Under the pieces are notes generated by a model. It was given only the letters and a program-made list of their open reading frames with translations, was not told the origin of the DNA and did no database searches. The translations under genes were made by a program, and so were the position numbers. Shown here piece by piece: positions 8,780 through 17,097 of a DNA stretch of 64,000 bases; the first letter of the stretch is position 1, and the number at the start of each line of letters is the position of its first letter. The stretch is taken from positions 248,001 through 312,000 of the forward strand of contig NZ_RCDC01000007.1 in the NCBI RefSeq assembly GCF_003651185.1, in the 5' to 3' direction. Source of the stretch: Stenotrophomonas rhizophila. Its GTDB lineage: Bacteria > Pseudomonadota > Gammaproteobacteria > Xanthomonadales > Xanthomonadaceae.

Positions 8780-9537
8780 TGGAGCGCAACAGAATGATCA
8801 CGCCTGTGCTGATCGCCGTCGCCGTGCTGGTTGCCGCACCCGCGCTCGCGCAGGCCGGTGCCGATCCCGCGCACGATCCGGCGAAGACCGAGGTATGGAC
8901 GCCCGTGCCTGCAACGGTGGCCACCCCGCCGGGAAAGGCGCCGTCCGACGCCATCGTGCTGTTCGATGGCAAGGACGTCTCGGCCTGGGAGTCGGAGCAG
9001 GGCGGACGCGTGCCCTGGCGCGTCGCCGATGGCGCGCTCACGGTGGTTCCGGGCAGCAAGGGCATCCGTACCCGGCAGCGCTTCTGCGACGTCCAGCTGC
9101 ATGTCGAGTGGCGCACGCCCGTCGAAACCACGGGTTTCGATGGCCAGAACCGGGGCAACAGTGGCATCTTCCTGCAGGAACTGTATGAGCTGCAGGTGCT
9201 CGACAGTTACAACAACCCGACCTATGCCAATGGCCAGGCCGGCGCCATCTACAAGCAGGCCATGCCCTTGGTGAACGCCTCGCGCGCGCCGGGCGAGTGG
9301 CAGGCCTACGACATCCTCTGGAAGGCACCGCGCTTCTCAGTGGGCGGTGGGCTTGTATCGCCTGCGCGCATCACCGTCCTGCACAACGGCGTGCTGGTGC
9401 AGGACGACACCGTGCTGGCGGGCAAGACCGAGTACATCGGCGCGCCCTCGTATTCGCCCCATGCGTGCGCGCCGCTCTCCCTGCAGGAACATGATTCGAA
9501 GGTCAGCTACCGCAATATCTGGGTGCGCGAGCTGTAG
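8779..9537 (+). CDS. Exported DUF1080 / 3-keto-disaccharide hydrolase-fold protein
   Basis: 252 residues with a Sec signal peptide (about residues 1-24, MITPVLIAVAVLVAAPALAQA core). The jelly-roll DUF1080 (PF06439) domain starts at IVLFDGKDVSAWE and includes the GNSGIFLQELYELQVLD block typical of the family, and ends with SKVSYRNIWVREL. Family members cleave glycosides already oxidised at C3, by elimination/hydration, in the periplasm. It is translationally coupled (TGATG) to the small subunit gene and is the last gene of the plus-strand operon. It fits as the enzyme that splits the product of the upstream GMC dehydrogenase; substrate unknown. Confidence 0.9.
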   Translation: MERNRMITPVLIAVAVLVAAPALAQAGADPAHDPAKTEVWTPVPATVATPPGKAPSDAIVLFDGKDVSAWESEQGGRVPWRVADGALTVVPGSKGIRTRQRFCDVQLHVEWRTPVETTGFDGQNRGNSGIFLQELYELQVLDSYNNPTYANGQAGAIYKQAMPLVNASRAPGEWQAYDILWKAPRFSVGGGLVSPARITVLHNGVLVQDDTVLAGKTEYIGAPSYSPHACAPLSLQEHDSKVSYRNIWVREL

Positions 9538-9544
9538 TGGCACA

Positions 9545-9566
9545 CGGCCGGCGTGGTCGCCGGCCG
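9545..9566. terminator. Hairpin between the two convergent operons
   Basis: Stem GGCCGGCG / CGCCGGCC (8 bp, extendable by one C-G pair) with a TGGT loop, lying between the stop codons of the DUF1080 gene and the cytochrome gene. The T tract is poor on both strands, so it is a hairpin that may stop transcription in both directions. Confidence 0.6.
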
Positions 9567-9567
9567 C

Positions 9568-9864
9568 TTATTTCGCCAGGTAACTGGCGAGATTGTCGAT
9601 TTCCTGCTGCGACAGCTGGGAGAAGGGCGGCATCAAGCCGCCGCCCTTGCTGATCTTTTCCTTGATCTGCGCCGGCTGCAACCGCTTTGCGACATCGGTG
9701 AGTGCGGGGAACGTCGGCGGAATGCCGGCCCGATTCGCGCCGTGGCAGGCCGTGCAGTGCACGGCATAGAGTTGTGCGCCAGCGGCCGGGTCATCGTTGG
9801 ACCACGCTGTGGGGGCCAGCACCGTGCCGAACAGCGTCAGGGCCAGCGTCAGGATCTTGTTCAC
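9568..9864 (-). CDS. Periplasmic cytochrome c
   Basis: 98 residues. A Sec signal peptide (MNKILTLALTLFGTVLAPTAWS) precedes a class I cytochrome c domain. The heme attachment site is CTACH and the likely axial Met is in the GGLMPPFSQL segment. It is the last gene of the five-gene minus-strand operon, convergent with the DUF1080 gene. It is the natural electron acceptor for the GMC dehydrogenase at 6519, passing electrons to the respiratory chain. This pairing is inferred from locus content. Confidence 0.93.
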   Translation of the reverse strand: MNKILTLALTLFGTVLAPTAWSNDDPAAGAQLYAVHCTACHGANRAGIPPTFPALTDVAKRLQPAQIKEKISKGGGLMPPFSQLSQQEIDNLASYLAK

Positions 9865-9882
9865 GTGGGGCTCCTTGGCAGG

Positions 9883-10749
9883 CTAGCGCGGTGCGCTGGC
9901 GGGCAGCGTGGCGGTGAGGTGCTGGCGCAGGTAGTCCGCGCCCGTCTTGATGACCTTGGCCGGATCACGAGGGTGGTCGTGCTCGACGATGTACCACTGC
10001 ACGCCCGCCGCCGCGGCGGCAGGCAGGATCGCGTTCCAGTCCAGAACGCCCTGGCCAACAGCGGCGAAGCCGCCCTCGTCTTCGGCCTGGCCTTTGGGTG
10101 CGTTGTCCTTGGCGTGTACCGCGAACACGTGGCCACGGAATTTGCCCAGCATCACCACCGGGTCATGGCCCGCACGGGCTACCCAGGCCAGGTCCAGCTC
10201 GGTCTGCAGGTCGGGGCCGGCCGCAGCGAACAGCAGTTCCAGGCCGGTTTTGCCGTTGAAGTCGACCAGCTCGAAGTCATGGTTGTGGTAAGCCAATCGC
10301 ATCCCCTGGGTGTTTGCCTGCGCCGCGATCCGGCCCAGTTCCTGGCCCAGCGCGGTCCAGCCAGCGGCATCGGTCGGCCGATCCTTCTCGTCCAGGTACG
10401 GCACCACCAGAGTGGTGTTTCCGATCGAGCGGTTGAAGGCCACCACCCCGGCCAGGTCGCTGCGCAGATCGGCCAGTTGCACGTGGGAGGAAATGGCCTT
10501 GATCGAATAGCGGTCCAGCAGTTGCTTGAGTTCGGCGGCGCTGACATTCTGGGTACCGACTGTCTCCACCGCGCCGACGCCCGCGTCATGCACGATCTTC
10601 AACTGCTGGTCGAGCGTGCCGGCGTCGCGCAGCGTGTACATCTGCACTGCGATGGGCTGCTGTGGACCGGCCGGGGCGCCTGCGAAGGCGGGCAGGGCAA
10701 CGAGCAGCAGCAATGCGAGGGTGGTGGTCCTGCGCGTAGCGATTTTCAT
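9883..10749 (-). CDS. Sec-exported sugar phosphate isomerase/epimerase-like TIM barrel
   Basis: 288 residues. A signal peptide (MKIATRRTTTLALLLLVALPAFA) is followed by an AP-endonuclease-2-type TIM barrel: IAVQMYTLRDAG at the first strand, Glu in AVETVG, His in ISSHVQLAD, the YHNHDFE motif near the middle, Asp in TELDLAWVARAG, and IVEHDHP near the end. These match the metal-binding positions of the family. GGGAGGA precedes the start. It lies 18 bp after the cytochrome gene's upstream end and 19 bp downstream of the Gfo/Idh gene. It is the second exported barrel of this locus, the first using Tat and this one Sec. Confidence 0.88.
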   Translation of the reverse strand: MKIATRRTTTLALLLLVALPAFAGAPAGPQQPIAVQMYTLRDAGTLDQQLKIVHDAGVGAVETVGTQNVSAAELKQLLDRYSIKAISSHVQLADLRSDLAGVVAFNRSIGNTTLVVPYLDEKDRPTDAAGWTALGQELGRIAAQANTQGMRLAYHNHDFELVDFNGKTGLELLFAAAGPDLQTELDLAWVARAGHDPVVMLGKFRGHVFAVHAKDNAPKGQAEDEGGFAAVGQGVLDWNAILPAAAAAGVQWYIVEHDHPRDPAKVIKTGADYLRQHLTATLPASAPR

Positions 10750-10768
10750 CAACACATCCTCCCGGGAT

Positions 10769-11893
10769 TCAACCGATGGTGGTCCAGGCACGGGACCTGG
10801 CCGATGCAATCACGCGGTCGACGATCAACGCCGAACGCAGGCCGTCCTCGAAGGTGGGCAGGCCCTGTGGCCGCTCGCCGTCGATGGCGTGGTAGGTGTC
10901 GGCGACGAACGCCTCGAAGCAGTGGCCGTAGCCCTGCGCATGGCCAGGCGGCAACACCGACAGCCGGCGTTGTTCGGCACTGCCGGCACCTGGCCCACGC
11001 ACGAAGGTTTCCTCGCGCTGGTCGGGTCGGCCGATCCACAGCCGTTCGGCGTCCTCCTGGTTGAACGCCACGCTGGCCCGGGCGCCGTCGATCTCGAACC
11101 AGAGGCGATTGTGGCGTCCGGCCGAGACCTGGCTGACCGTCAATGACGCCAGCGTGCCTGCGCCGGTCTTGAACATCGCCGCGGCCACATCTTCGCTGGA
11201 TACGGCCTGCATCGCGCCGCCCGCCGCCGGCGTGGTGAAGCTCTGGCCGGTGAGGGCGCCGCGCTCGGCGAGCACGGTGGCGAATGCCGCACTGACGTCG
11301 ACGAAGCGCTCGCCACTGACCCATTCCACCAGGTCGCACCAGTGCGAGCCGATGTCGGCGAACACGCGCGACGCGCCGCCCAGCGCCGGGTCCACGCGCC
11401 AGTTGTTGCTGGCCGGGTCCAGCAGCCAGTCCTGCAGGTAGCTGCCGTGGATCAGGTGCAGCGGGCCCAGCTCGCCCTGCGCGATGCGTGCGCGCGCCTC
11501 GCGCACCACCGGGTGGTAGCGGTAGACGAACGGCACCGTGGCGACCAGCCCGGTCGAGGCGGCCAATGCGGCCAGCGCCTGGGCATCCTCCAGTGTGGTG
11601 GCCAGCGGTTTCTCGCAGATCACGTGCTTGCCCGCTTTCAGCGCCGCCTGCGCCATGGCGCGGTGCAGATGGTTTGGCGTGCAGACGTGCACCACGTGGA
11701 CCTGCGGATCGGTGACCACCTCTTCGATGTCACGATAGGCGCGCGGGACATTCCATGCCTGCGCCACGTCGCGTGCGCGCTGCGGTGACGAGGCGGCCAC
11801 GCCCCGGATTTCCGCTCCCGCCAGCAGCGCCGCGCGACGATGCACCGCGCCGATCATGCCGGTGCCGATGATGGCGATTCCAAGCGTTGGCAT
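10769..11893 (-). CDS. Gfo/Idh/MocA-family NAD(P) sugar oxidoreductase
   Basis: 374 residues, cytoplasmic. The Rossmann fold starts at LGIAIIGTGMIGAVHRRAAL. The catalytic Lys lies in the CEKPLATTLEDA segment, and the C-terminal domain has the DIGSHWCDLVEWVSGE block with conserved Asp and His. Such enzymes oxidise or reduce sugars, often at C3. In this locus it could reduce a 3-keto sugar back to the parent sugar after import by the MFS at 11906; this is inference. It is 12 bp downstream of that MFS gene in the same operon. Confidence 0.92.
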   Translation of the reverse strand: MPTLGIAIIGTGMIGAVHRRAALLAGAEIRGVAASSPQRARDVAQAWNVPRAYRDIEEVVTDPQVHVVHVCTPNHLHRAMAQAALKAGKHVICEKPLATTLEDAQALAALAASTGLVATVPFVYRYHPVVREARARIAQGELGPLHLIHGSYLQDWLLDPASNNWRVDPALGGASRVFADIGSHWCDLVEWVSGERFVDVSAAFATVLAERGALTGQSFTTPAAGGAMQAVSSEDVAAAMFKTGAGTLASLTVSQVSAGRHNRLWFEIDGARASVAFNQEDAERLWIGRPDQREETFVRGPGAGSAEQRRLSVLPPGHAQGYGHCFEAFVADTYHAIDGERPQGLPTFEDGLRSALIVDRVIASARSRAWTTIG

Positions 11894-11905
11894 CGGGTGC
11901 GGTCC

Positions 11906-13123
11906 TCAGGGTGTGGAAGGGGCGGCCGCGACCACCGGCCGGTCGCGGAACAGCAGCAGGAAGGCGATCAGCACGACCAGCGCGACGCCCGCCGGGAACA
12001 GCCAGATCTGCTGCCAGTCCGGGCCAGCTGCCGTGGTGTAGTGCTCCACCACCGCGCCGGACAGGAACGTGCCGATCAACATGCCCACGCCGTACGTGGC
12101 CAGGGTGATGAACCCCTGCGCGCTGCTGCGCGCGGCGGGGCCGGCATGCGCATCGGTGTAGATCTGGCCGGTGACGAAGAAGAAGTCGTAGCAGATGCCG
12201 TGCAGCACGATGCCGATCACCAGCAGGGAGAAGCCGCTGCCTGCATCGCCGAAGGCGAACATCGCATAGCGCACTACCCACGCCGCCATGCCCAGCGCCA
12301 GCATCGTCTTCACTCCCAGCCGCACGAACAGGAACGGCATGGCCAGCATCAGCAGCACTTCGGAGACCTGGCCCAGCGATTGCAGGCCGGCCGCGCCGCG
12401 CACGCCCAGATCGTTGAGGTACGGGTTGGTGAAGTTGTAGTAGAACGCCAGCGGGATGCAGATGGCGATGGAGGCCAGGAAGAACACCAGGTAGGAGCGC
12501 GACTTCAGAAGCCGCAGCGAATCCAGCCCCAGGATCTGTCCCAGCCCGGCGTCGCGCTGTTGCGCCAGCGGCGGCGTGTGCGGCAGCGTGAACGCATACA
12601 GGCCCAGCGCCAGCGACGCCATCGCCGCCATCCGGAACGTCAGCTCGAGCCGATGCGCCTGTTCCCAGCCCAGCCAGCCGATCAGCACGCCCGCCACGAT
12701 CCAGCCGACGCTGCCGGCCACCCGCACGAGCGGAAACTGCTTTTCCGGCGACTGCATGTGCCGCATCGCCACACTGTTGGCCAGCGCCAGCGTTGGCATG
12801 AACAGCAGCATGTACCCCATGACATAGAAGGAGAAGGTGCTGAAGTCCGTCGCCGTGGACGCCAGCCACATCAGCGCCGCGCCAGCGAGGTGGAGTACCG
12901 CGAGGATGCGCTGCGCCGCGAAGTAGCGATCCGCGATCAGGCCGACCAGGAAGGGCGCGACGATGGCGCCGATCGATTGGCTGAGGAACGCCGTCGCGAC
13001 CTGGCTCGCGCTGGCCTGCAATGGCCCCTGCACCAGGTAGGTCCCCAGGGTGACGAACCATGCCCCCCAGATGAAGAACTGCAGAAACATCATCGCGCCC
13101 AAGCGCGACATGGTGTGCGTCAT
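11906..13123 (-). CDS. MFS sugar/nucleoside permease (NupG/XapB-like)
   Basis: 405 residues with 12 predicted membrane helices. The N-terminal MMFLQFFIWGAWFVTLGTYL and central FYYNFTNPYLNDLG segments are characteristic of the nucleoside:H+ symporter branch of the major facilitator family. The start ATG at 13123 follows a strong GGGAGGG ribosome site. It sits between the cytosolic isomerase and the Gfo/Idh gene, so it probably imports the sugar or keto-sugar made in the periplasm rather than a nucleoside. Substrate is not deducible. Confidence 0.87.
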   Translation of the reverse strand: MTHTMSRLGAMMFLQFFIWGAWFVTLGTYLVQGPLQASASQVATAFLSQSIGAIVAPFLVGLIADRYFAAQRILAVLHLAGAALMWLASTATDFSTFSFYVMGYMLLFMPTLALANSVAMRHMQSPEKQFPLVRVAGSVGWIVAGVLIGWLGWEQAHRLELTFRMAAMASLALGLYAFTLPHTPPLAQQRDAGLGQILGLDSLRLLKSRSYLVFFLASIAICIPLAFYYNFTNPYLNDLGVRGAAGLQSLGQVSEVLLMLAMPFLFVRLGVKTMLALGMAAWVVRYAMFAFGDAGSGFSLLVIGIVLHGICYDFFFVTGQIYTDAHAGPAARSSAQGFITLATYGVGMLIGTFLSGAVVEHYTTAAGPDWQQIWLFPAGVALVVLIAFLLLFRDRPVVAAAPSTP

Positions 13124-13149
13124 GGCTTGCCCTCCCAGGCAGTGATGGC

Positions 13150-14202
13150 TCAGATCCCCAGCATGCGGCGCAGTGATCCAGGATCGGTGCCGCTGTCGGC
13201 AAAGTCGTCGAAGGCGCGCCCGGTCACGTGGATGATGTGGTCGCGGATGAAGGCGGCCCCTTCGCGCGCGCCGTCTTCCGGGTGCTTCAGGCAGCACTCC
13301 CACTCCAGCACTGCCCAGCCAGGAAAGTCGTACTGCGCGAATTTCGAGAAGATCGCCTTGAAGTCGATCTGGCCGTCCCCGAGCGAGCGGAACCGCCCAG
13401 GACGATCGATCCAGTCCTGGTAACCGCCATACACGCCACTGCGCGCGCTGGCGTGATACTCCGCGTCCTTGACGTGGAAGATGCCGATGCGATCGTGGTA
13501 GCGGTCGATGAAACCCAGGTAGTCCATCTGCTGCAGCAGCAGGTGACTGGGGTCGTACAGGATCTTCGCGCGGGGATGGTGGTCCACCACCTTGAGAAAG
13601 CGCTCGAACGTTGCGCCGTCATGCAGGTCCTCGCCCGGGTGGATCTCGAAACACAGATCCACGCCGCAGGTGTCGAACGCATCCAGGATCGGACGCCAGC
13701 GGCGGCCGAGTTCGGCGAACGCTTCATCCACCAACCCGGGTGGGCGTTGCGGCCAGGGATAGAAGTAGGGCCAGGCCAGCGCGCCGGAGAACGTGGCGTG
13801 CGCGGTCAGCCCCAGGCGCTGGCTGGCCTTGGCGGCCAGCAGCAGCTGCTCCACCGCCCAGGCTTGGCGGGCCGCGGGATCACCGCGTTTGTCCGGTGGT
13901 GCGAATCCGTCGAACAGGCTGTCATAGGCCGGATGGACGGCAACCAGCTGCCCCTGCAGGTGGGTGGACAGCTCGGTGATCTGCAGGCCGTGTGCACCCA
14001 GCATGCCGGTCACATCGTCGCAATACGTCTGGCTGCGCGCAGCTTCGGCCAGATCGAACAGCGCCGGAGCGCTGGTAGGCACTTGTACGCCAGAATAGCC
14101 CAGCCCCGCGGCCCATCCGGCCAGCGTGTCCAGCCGATCGAACGGAGGTGTGTCGCCAATGAACTGCGCCAGGAACAGTGCTGGACCCTTGAGCGTTTTC
14201 AA
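13150..14202 (-). CDS. Cytosolic sugar phosphate isomerase/epimerase-like TIM barrel
   Basis: 350 residues from a TTG start at 14202 (KTLKGPALFLAQF), chosen because GAGGG lies 9 nt upstream and no ATG is available; a TTG at 14223 would sit inside the operator. The barrel shows Glu in CFEIHPGEDLHDG, Asp/His in LYDPSHLLLQQ, His in IFHVKDAEYH and Glu in LEWECCLKHPEDG, the metal site of the family. There is no signal peptide. First gene of the minus-strand operon, just downstream of operator copy 2. It probably acts on the imported sugar product. Confidence 0.88.
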   Translation of the reverse strand: MKTLKGPALFLAQFIGDTPPFDRLDTLAGWAAGLGYSGVQVPTSAPALFDLAEAARSQTYCDDVTGMLGAHGLQITELSTHLQGQLVAVHPAYDSLFDGFAPPDKRGDPAARQAWAVEQLLLAAKASQRLGLTAHATFSGALAWPYFYPWPQRPPGLVDEAFAELGRRWRPILDAFDTCGVDLCFEIHPGEDLHDGATFERFLKVVDHHPRAKILYDPSHLLLQQMDYLGFIDRYHDRIGIFHVKDAEYHASARSGVYGGYQDWIDRPGRFRSLGDGQIDFKAIFSKFAQYDFPGWAVLEWECCLKHPEDGAREGAAFIRDHIIHVTGRAFDDFADSGTDPGSLRRMLGI

Positions 14203-14218
14203 GCGGATTCGCCCTCGA

Positions 14219-14232
14219 TGCAATCGATTGCA
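14219..14232. promoter_or_regulatory. LacI-type operator TGCAATCGATTGCA (copy 2)
   Basis: Identical to the palindrome at 5527-5540. It lies between the leftward isomerase operon and the rightward LacI gene. A GATAAT -10-like hexamer on the minus strand (14237-14232) abuts and partly overlaps it, and the isomerase TTG start is 17 bp away. It should allow the LacI product to repress the operon and perhaps itself. Confidence 0.82.
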
Positions 14233-14297
14233 TTATCCTAGCAGGGGCATTCGAAAGAGCTGTTGTGCACTGCACAGCGGAAGGAAGAGGTAACGCC

Positions 14298-15305
14298 ATG
14301 GCCACCATCTACGACATCGCAAAGCACGTCGGTGTTTCCGCCGGCACGGTGTCGCGGGCGCTGTCCCGGCCGGAAAAAGTCCTGCCGGCCACGCGCGCGC
14401 GCATCGAACAGGCGGCGTCGGCGCTGGGCTATGTCCCCAACACGGTTGCCCGGACACTCAAGACCCAGCGCAGCGGCAAGATCCTGGTCACCGTGCCGGA
14501 CATCGCCAATCCGTTCTTCGCCCAGATCCTGCAGGGCGCGGAGGACGCGGCGCAGGCCGTTGGCTACGCTGTCCTGCTCGGCGATACCCAGAACCGGCCC
14601 GAGCGCGAGGAGCGCTATGCACAGATGCTCCGGCGCAACGAGGCCGATGGCCTGATCGTGCTGGGGCACCGCCTGCCGCCGACGGCGCGCGAGATCGTCC
14701 AGCAGCGCGGCGCCGCCGCGCCGGTGGTCAACGGATGCGAGTTCGATCCCGCGCTGGGCATCCCCAGCGTCCACATCGACAACGCGGCCGCCGCGCGCGC
14801 CGTGATGGAACACCTGTACGGGCTGGGGCACGAGCGGATCGCCGTGGTCGGTGGGCCGCGCGACAATCCTCTGCACCAGCAACGACTGGAAGGCGTCCGG
14901 ACCGCTGCCAAGGCGCGTGGTCGCCTGCGCCAGTTGAGCGTCGTGCCGGGCGACTTCACCATCGAATCCGGGCACGCGGCCGGAATGTCGCTGTTGACGC
15001 GCGCGCCCGTGCCGACGGCGGTGTTCTGTTTCAGCGACCAGATGGCACTGGGCGTCCTGGCGGCCTGCCGGGATCTGGGCATCCGGGTGCCGGGTGATCT
15101 GTCCGTCGTCGGCTTCGACGACCTGGCATCGTCGCGTTACCTCACGCCTCCGCTGACGACCATCAGGCAACCGATGCGGGAGATCGGTGCCCGCGCGGTC
15201 AACCTGCTGCTCGCCATCATCGAACGTGTCGATGTGCCGCTTCAGCAGACGCTGGATTTCAGTTTGATGCTGCGGGGCTCGACTGCCTCGCCCAGGCGTA
15301 GGTGA
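14298..15305 (+). CDS. LacI-family regulator of the sugar-oxidation locus
   Basis: 335 residues. The helix-turn-helix is TIYDIAKHVGVSAGTVSRAL (residues ~3-22), followed by the hinge and a sugar-sensing domain with VTVPDIANPFFAQILQGAE and VVGFDDLASSRYLTPPLTTI. The ATG at 14298 follows GGAAGAGG; earlier in-frame codons lack a ribosome site. It is divergent from the five-gene operon and next to one of two identical palindromes, so it is the likely repressor of both operons. The inducer is presumably a sugar or keto-sugar of the pathway. Confidence 0.94.
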   Translation: MATIYDIAKHVGVSAGTVSRALSRPEKVLPATRARIEQAASALGYVPNTVARTLKTQRSGKILVTVPDIANPFFAQILQGAEDAAQAVGYAVLLGDTQNRPEREERYAQMLRRNEADGLIVLGHRLPPTAREIVQQRGAAAPVVNGCEFDPALGIPSVHIDNAAAARAVMEHLYGLGHERIAVVGGPRDNPLHQQRLEGVRTAAKARGRLRQLSVVPGDFTIESGHAAGMSLLTRAPVPTAVFCFSDQMALGVLAACRDLGIRVPGDLSVVGFDDLASSRYLTPPLTTIRQPMREIGARAVNLLLAIIERVDVPLQQTLDFSLMLRGSTASPRRR

Positions 15306-15421
15306 GGGCAGTCCGGTGCCTGGCACCCGCCACGCCGGTTGGTCGAAGCGGCGGGGCAACGTGTCCATCCGCGGTGCCGGTGGCACCGCAGCCTCAGCAG
15401 CCATGCACCCAATCGATTCCA

Positions 15422-16657
15422 TTACGCAGGTGCGTCTGCAACGGGCTCCTTGCAGACGAAGTACGCGTAGTAGGCAATGACGCATGCCATCGCTGAGATT
15501 ATCACGACCGAAGCATAGCTCCAGCGGATGGAAACATGGGCGCCGGATCCGCCGACCAGGCCATACATGACGAGTATGAGAGCGCTGGAGACTGCGTTGG
15601 CTGCAGTCTGTACACGCCCCTGCATCCCCTTCTCGGTAAGCCGCTGCGCGGCGGTCGTAACCACCGGCCAAGCGGCCAGGCAGGTGCCGATCACAAAGTA
15701 GAGGAAGAATGCCTTCCAGAACGAACTGGTCAGGGCAAAGATTGCAAAAGAGAGGGCCATTACAAGCGTCGCGGCCACCAGCGCAGGACCATAACCCCAC
15801 CGCGTGGCGGCAGCCGGGAGGACGAACGCCCCTATCACGGCACCTGCCGACAGCGACGCTTCGATTGCACCAAACTGGCCTGAACTGAGGTCCAGCACCA
15901 CCTTGGCGAACGGCGCAAGCAGGATGCTTGTCGTCATCAGAGTGACGTAAACAAGCATCTGTATGCTGTACAGCAGTACCAGCCTATGCTCTCCCAGCAG
16001 GTAGCGGACGCCGTCACGGGTGTCTTGCCAGTAGCTGCCCTTGCTGGTTGGGTCGCAGCGGAACTCCAGGTGTTCCTTGCGCACGAACAGCATGCAAAAA
16101 AATGCCGCTGCGAAAAGGCCCGCGGTTATCAGCAGCACCGTCGCCGGTGAAGCGACCATCATGAGTGCTCCGCTGATAGGCATGCCGACGATGAAACCAA
16201 CCTCGAATGCGATGTCAACCGTGGAATTGGCATGCAGCAGCCTGCTGTCGTCGACCAGCTCACGGACCATGGCCAGCAGGGCTGGTGTGTACAGGGCAGA
16301 ACAGGAACCCATCACGAACGCCAGAGCCATCAGCGCAGCAACGCCCGGGTGCCTGATGTAGAGTGCAGCGGCAGCAACAAGGGCAACCACGCGCAGGATC
16401 TTCGTCGCCATGACGATGTGACGTCTGTCCACCCGGTCGACCAGCAGGCCGATTGCGGGGGCAAGAAGCAGGGAGGGCAGCCAGAAGCAGACCATCAGTC
16501 CCGCCAGTGCGGATACGGATGCGTGTTGGTTTACGACCGTCCACGACATGGTGAGCAGCACCATGCCAGCGCCGATGTTCGCCAACAGGCAGCTGACTAT
16601 GACCCAGCGCACGGCGGGGATACCCAGAAGCGCCATCCGCGCGGTCAAGTGGTTCAT
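15422..16657 (-). CDS. MFS efflux-type transporter (BacE/MdfA-like)
   Basis: 411 residues with about 12 membrane helices. The VDRVDRRHIVMATK loop between helices 2 and 3 is the MFS signature A. AGGAG lies 7 nt before the ATG at 16657. Codon use is visibly less GC-biased than in flanking genes. Only 20 bp upstream lies a fragment of an ATP-grasp ligase (16678-17097), an arrangement resembling dipeptide-antibiotic loci where a ligase and an MFS exporter are paired. A self-protection or export role is therefore suspected but not proven. Confidence 0.85.
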   Translation of the reverse strand: MNHLTARMALLGIPAVRWVIVSCLLANIGAGMVLLTMSWTVVNQHASVSALAGLMVCFWLPSLLLAPAIGLLVDRVDRRHIVMATKILRVVALVAAAALYIRHPGVAALMALAFVMGSCSALYTPALLAMVRELVDDSRLLHANSTVDIAFEVGFIVGMPISGALMMVASPATVLLITAGLFAAAFFCMLFVRKEHLEFRCDPTSKGSYWQDTRDGVRYLLGEHRLVLLYSIQMLVYVTLMTTSILLAPFAKVVLDLSSGQFGAIEASLSAGAVIGAFVLPAAATRWGYGPALVAATLVMALSFAIFALTSSFWKAFFLYFVIGTCLAAWPVVTTAAQRLTEKGMQGRVQTAANAVSSALILVMYGLVGGSGAHVSIRWSYASVVIISAMACVIAYYAYFVCKEPVADAPA

Positions 16658-16677
16658 TCGTTGCTCCTGCATGGCGT

Positions 16678-17097
16678 TCAAGAAGGGGTGTAGGCAACAT
16701 CCAGGACGAAGCCGTCGAGGATCCGTTGCATGCGCTCCTGGACCTCGGCAGACGTCCGTCCTTCGACCTGCACGTAGCCGGCGCAGAATCCGGACGATCG
16801 CTTCGGTTGAATGCAATCGCCGATCGCAACGTTCATCTGGCAGCTGAGCACGCCGGGATAGGCCATGAGTTCCCGTGCTGTCGACAACCGGGTCACAACG
16901 CCAGCAACCGCCGGCAGCAGAAGATCGCCAACAGCCCTGTCACGCGTGTAAACCAGTTCGGGGTGCCGTCCTACATAGGTATCCATGATCGCGTGCAGAA
17001 GATCAAAGCCATACGCGTGGCCATGATTGAGTGGCACTTCGCAGCCGCTCAACCGTGCGGCGATCTCGCTCATGAAGAACCGGCCGTCGTCAGTCAT
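16678..17097 (-). pseudogene. C-terminal fragment of an ATP-grasp ligase (L-amino-acid-ligase-like)
   Basis: 139 residues. The start TDDGRFFMSEIAARLSG matches the last part of the ATP-grasp catalytic domain, where Glu and Arg bind Mg-ATP. A GFDLLHAIMDTYVG helix and a C-terminal subdomain (GVVTRLSTARELMAYPGV ... GYVQVEGRTSAEVQERMQRIL) follow, as in L-amino-acid ligases and carnosine-synthase-like enzymes. Full enzymes have about 400 residues; the ATP-binding N-terminal two-thirds is missing and an in-frame TAA at 17131-17133 closes the frame upstream. It is most simply a decayed or truncated gene, although a stand-alone small protein cannot be excluded. Confidence 0.6.

Noticed and set aside
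15372-15388. Short hairpin CGGTGCC / GGCACCG after the second LacI gene
   Set aside because: Seven-base stem with no T tract; too weak to call a terminator.
15411-15418. AATCGATT core similar to the LacI palindromes
   Set aside because: Only the central eight bases match (flanks CC/CC rather than TGC/GCA), and it is between convergent gene ends where an operator would have no obvious target.
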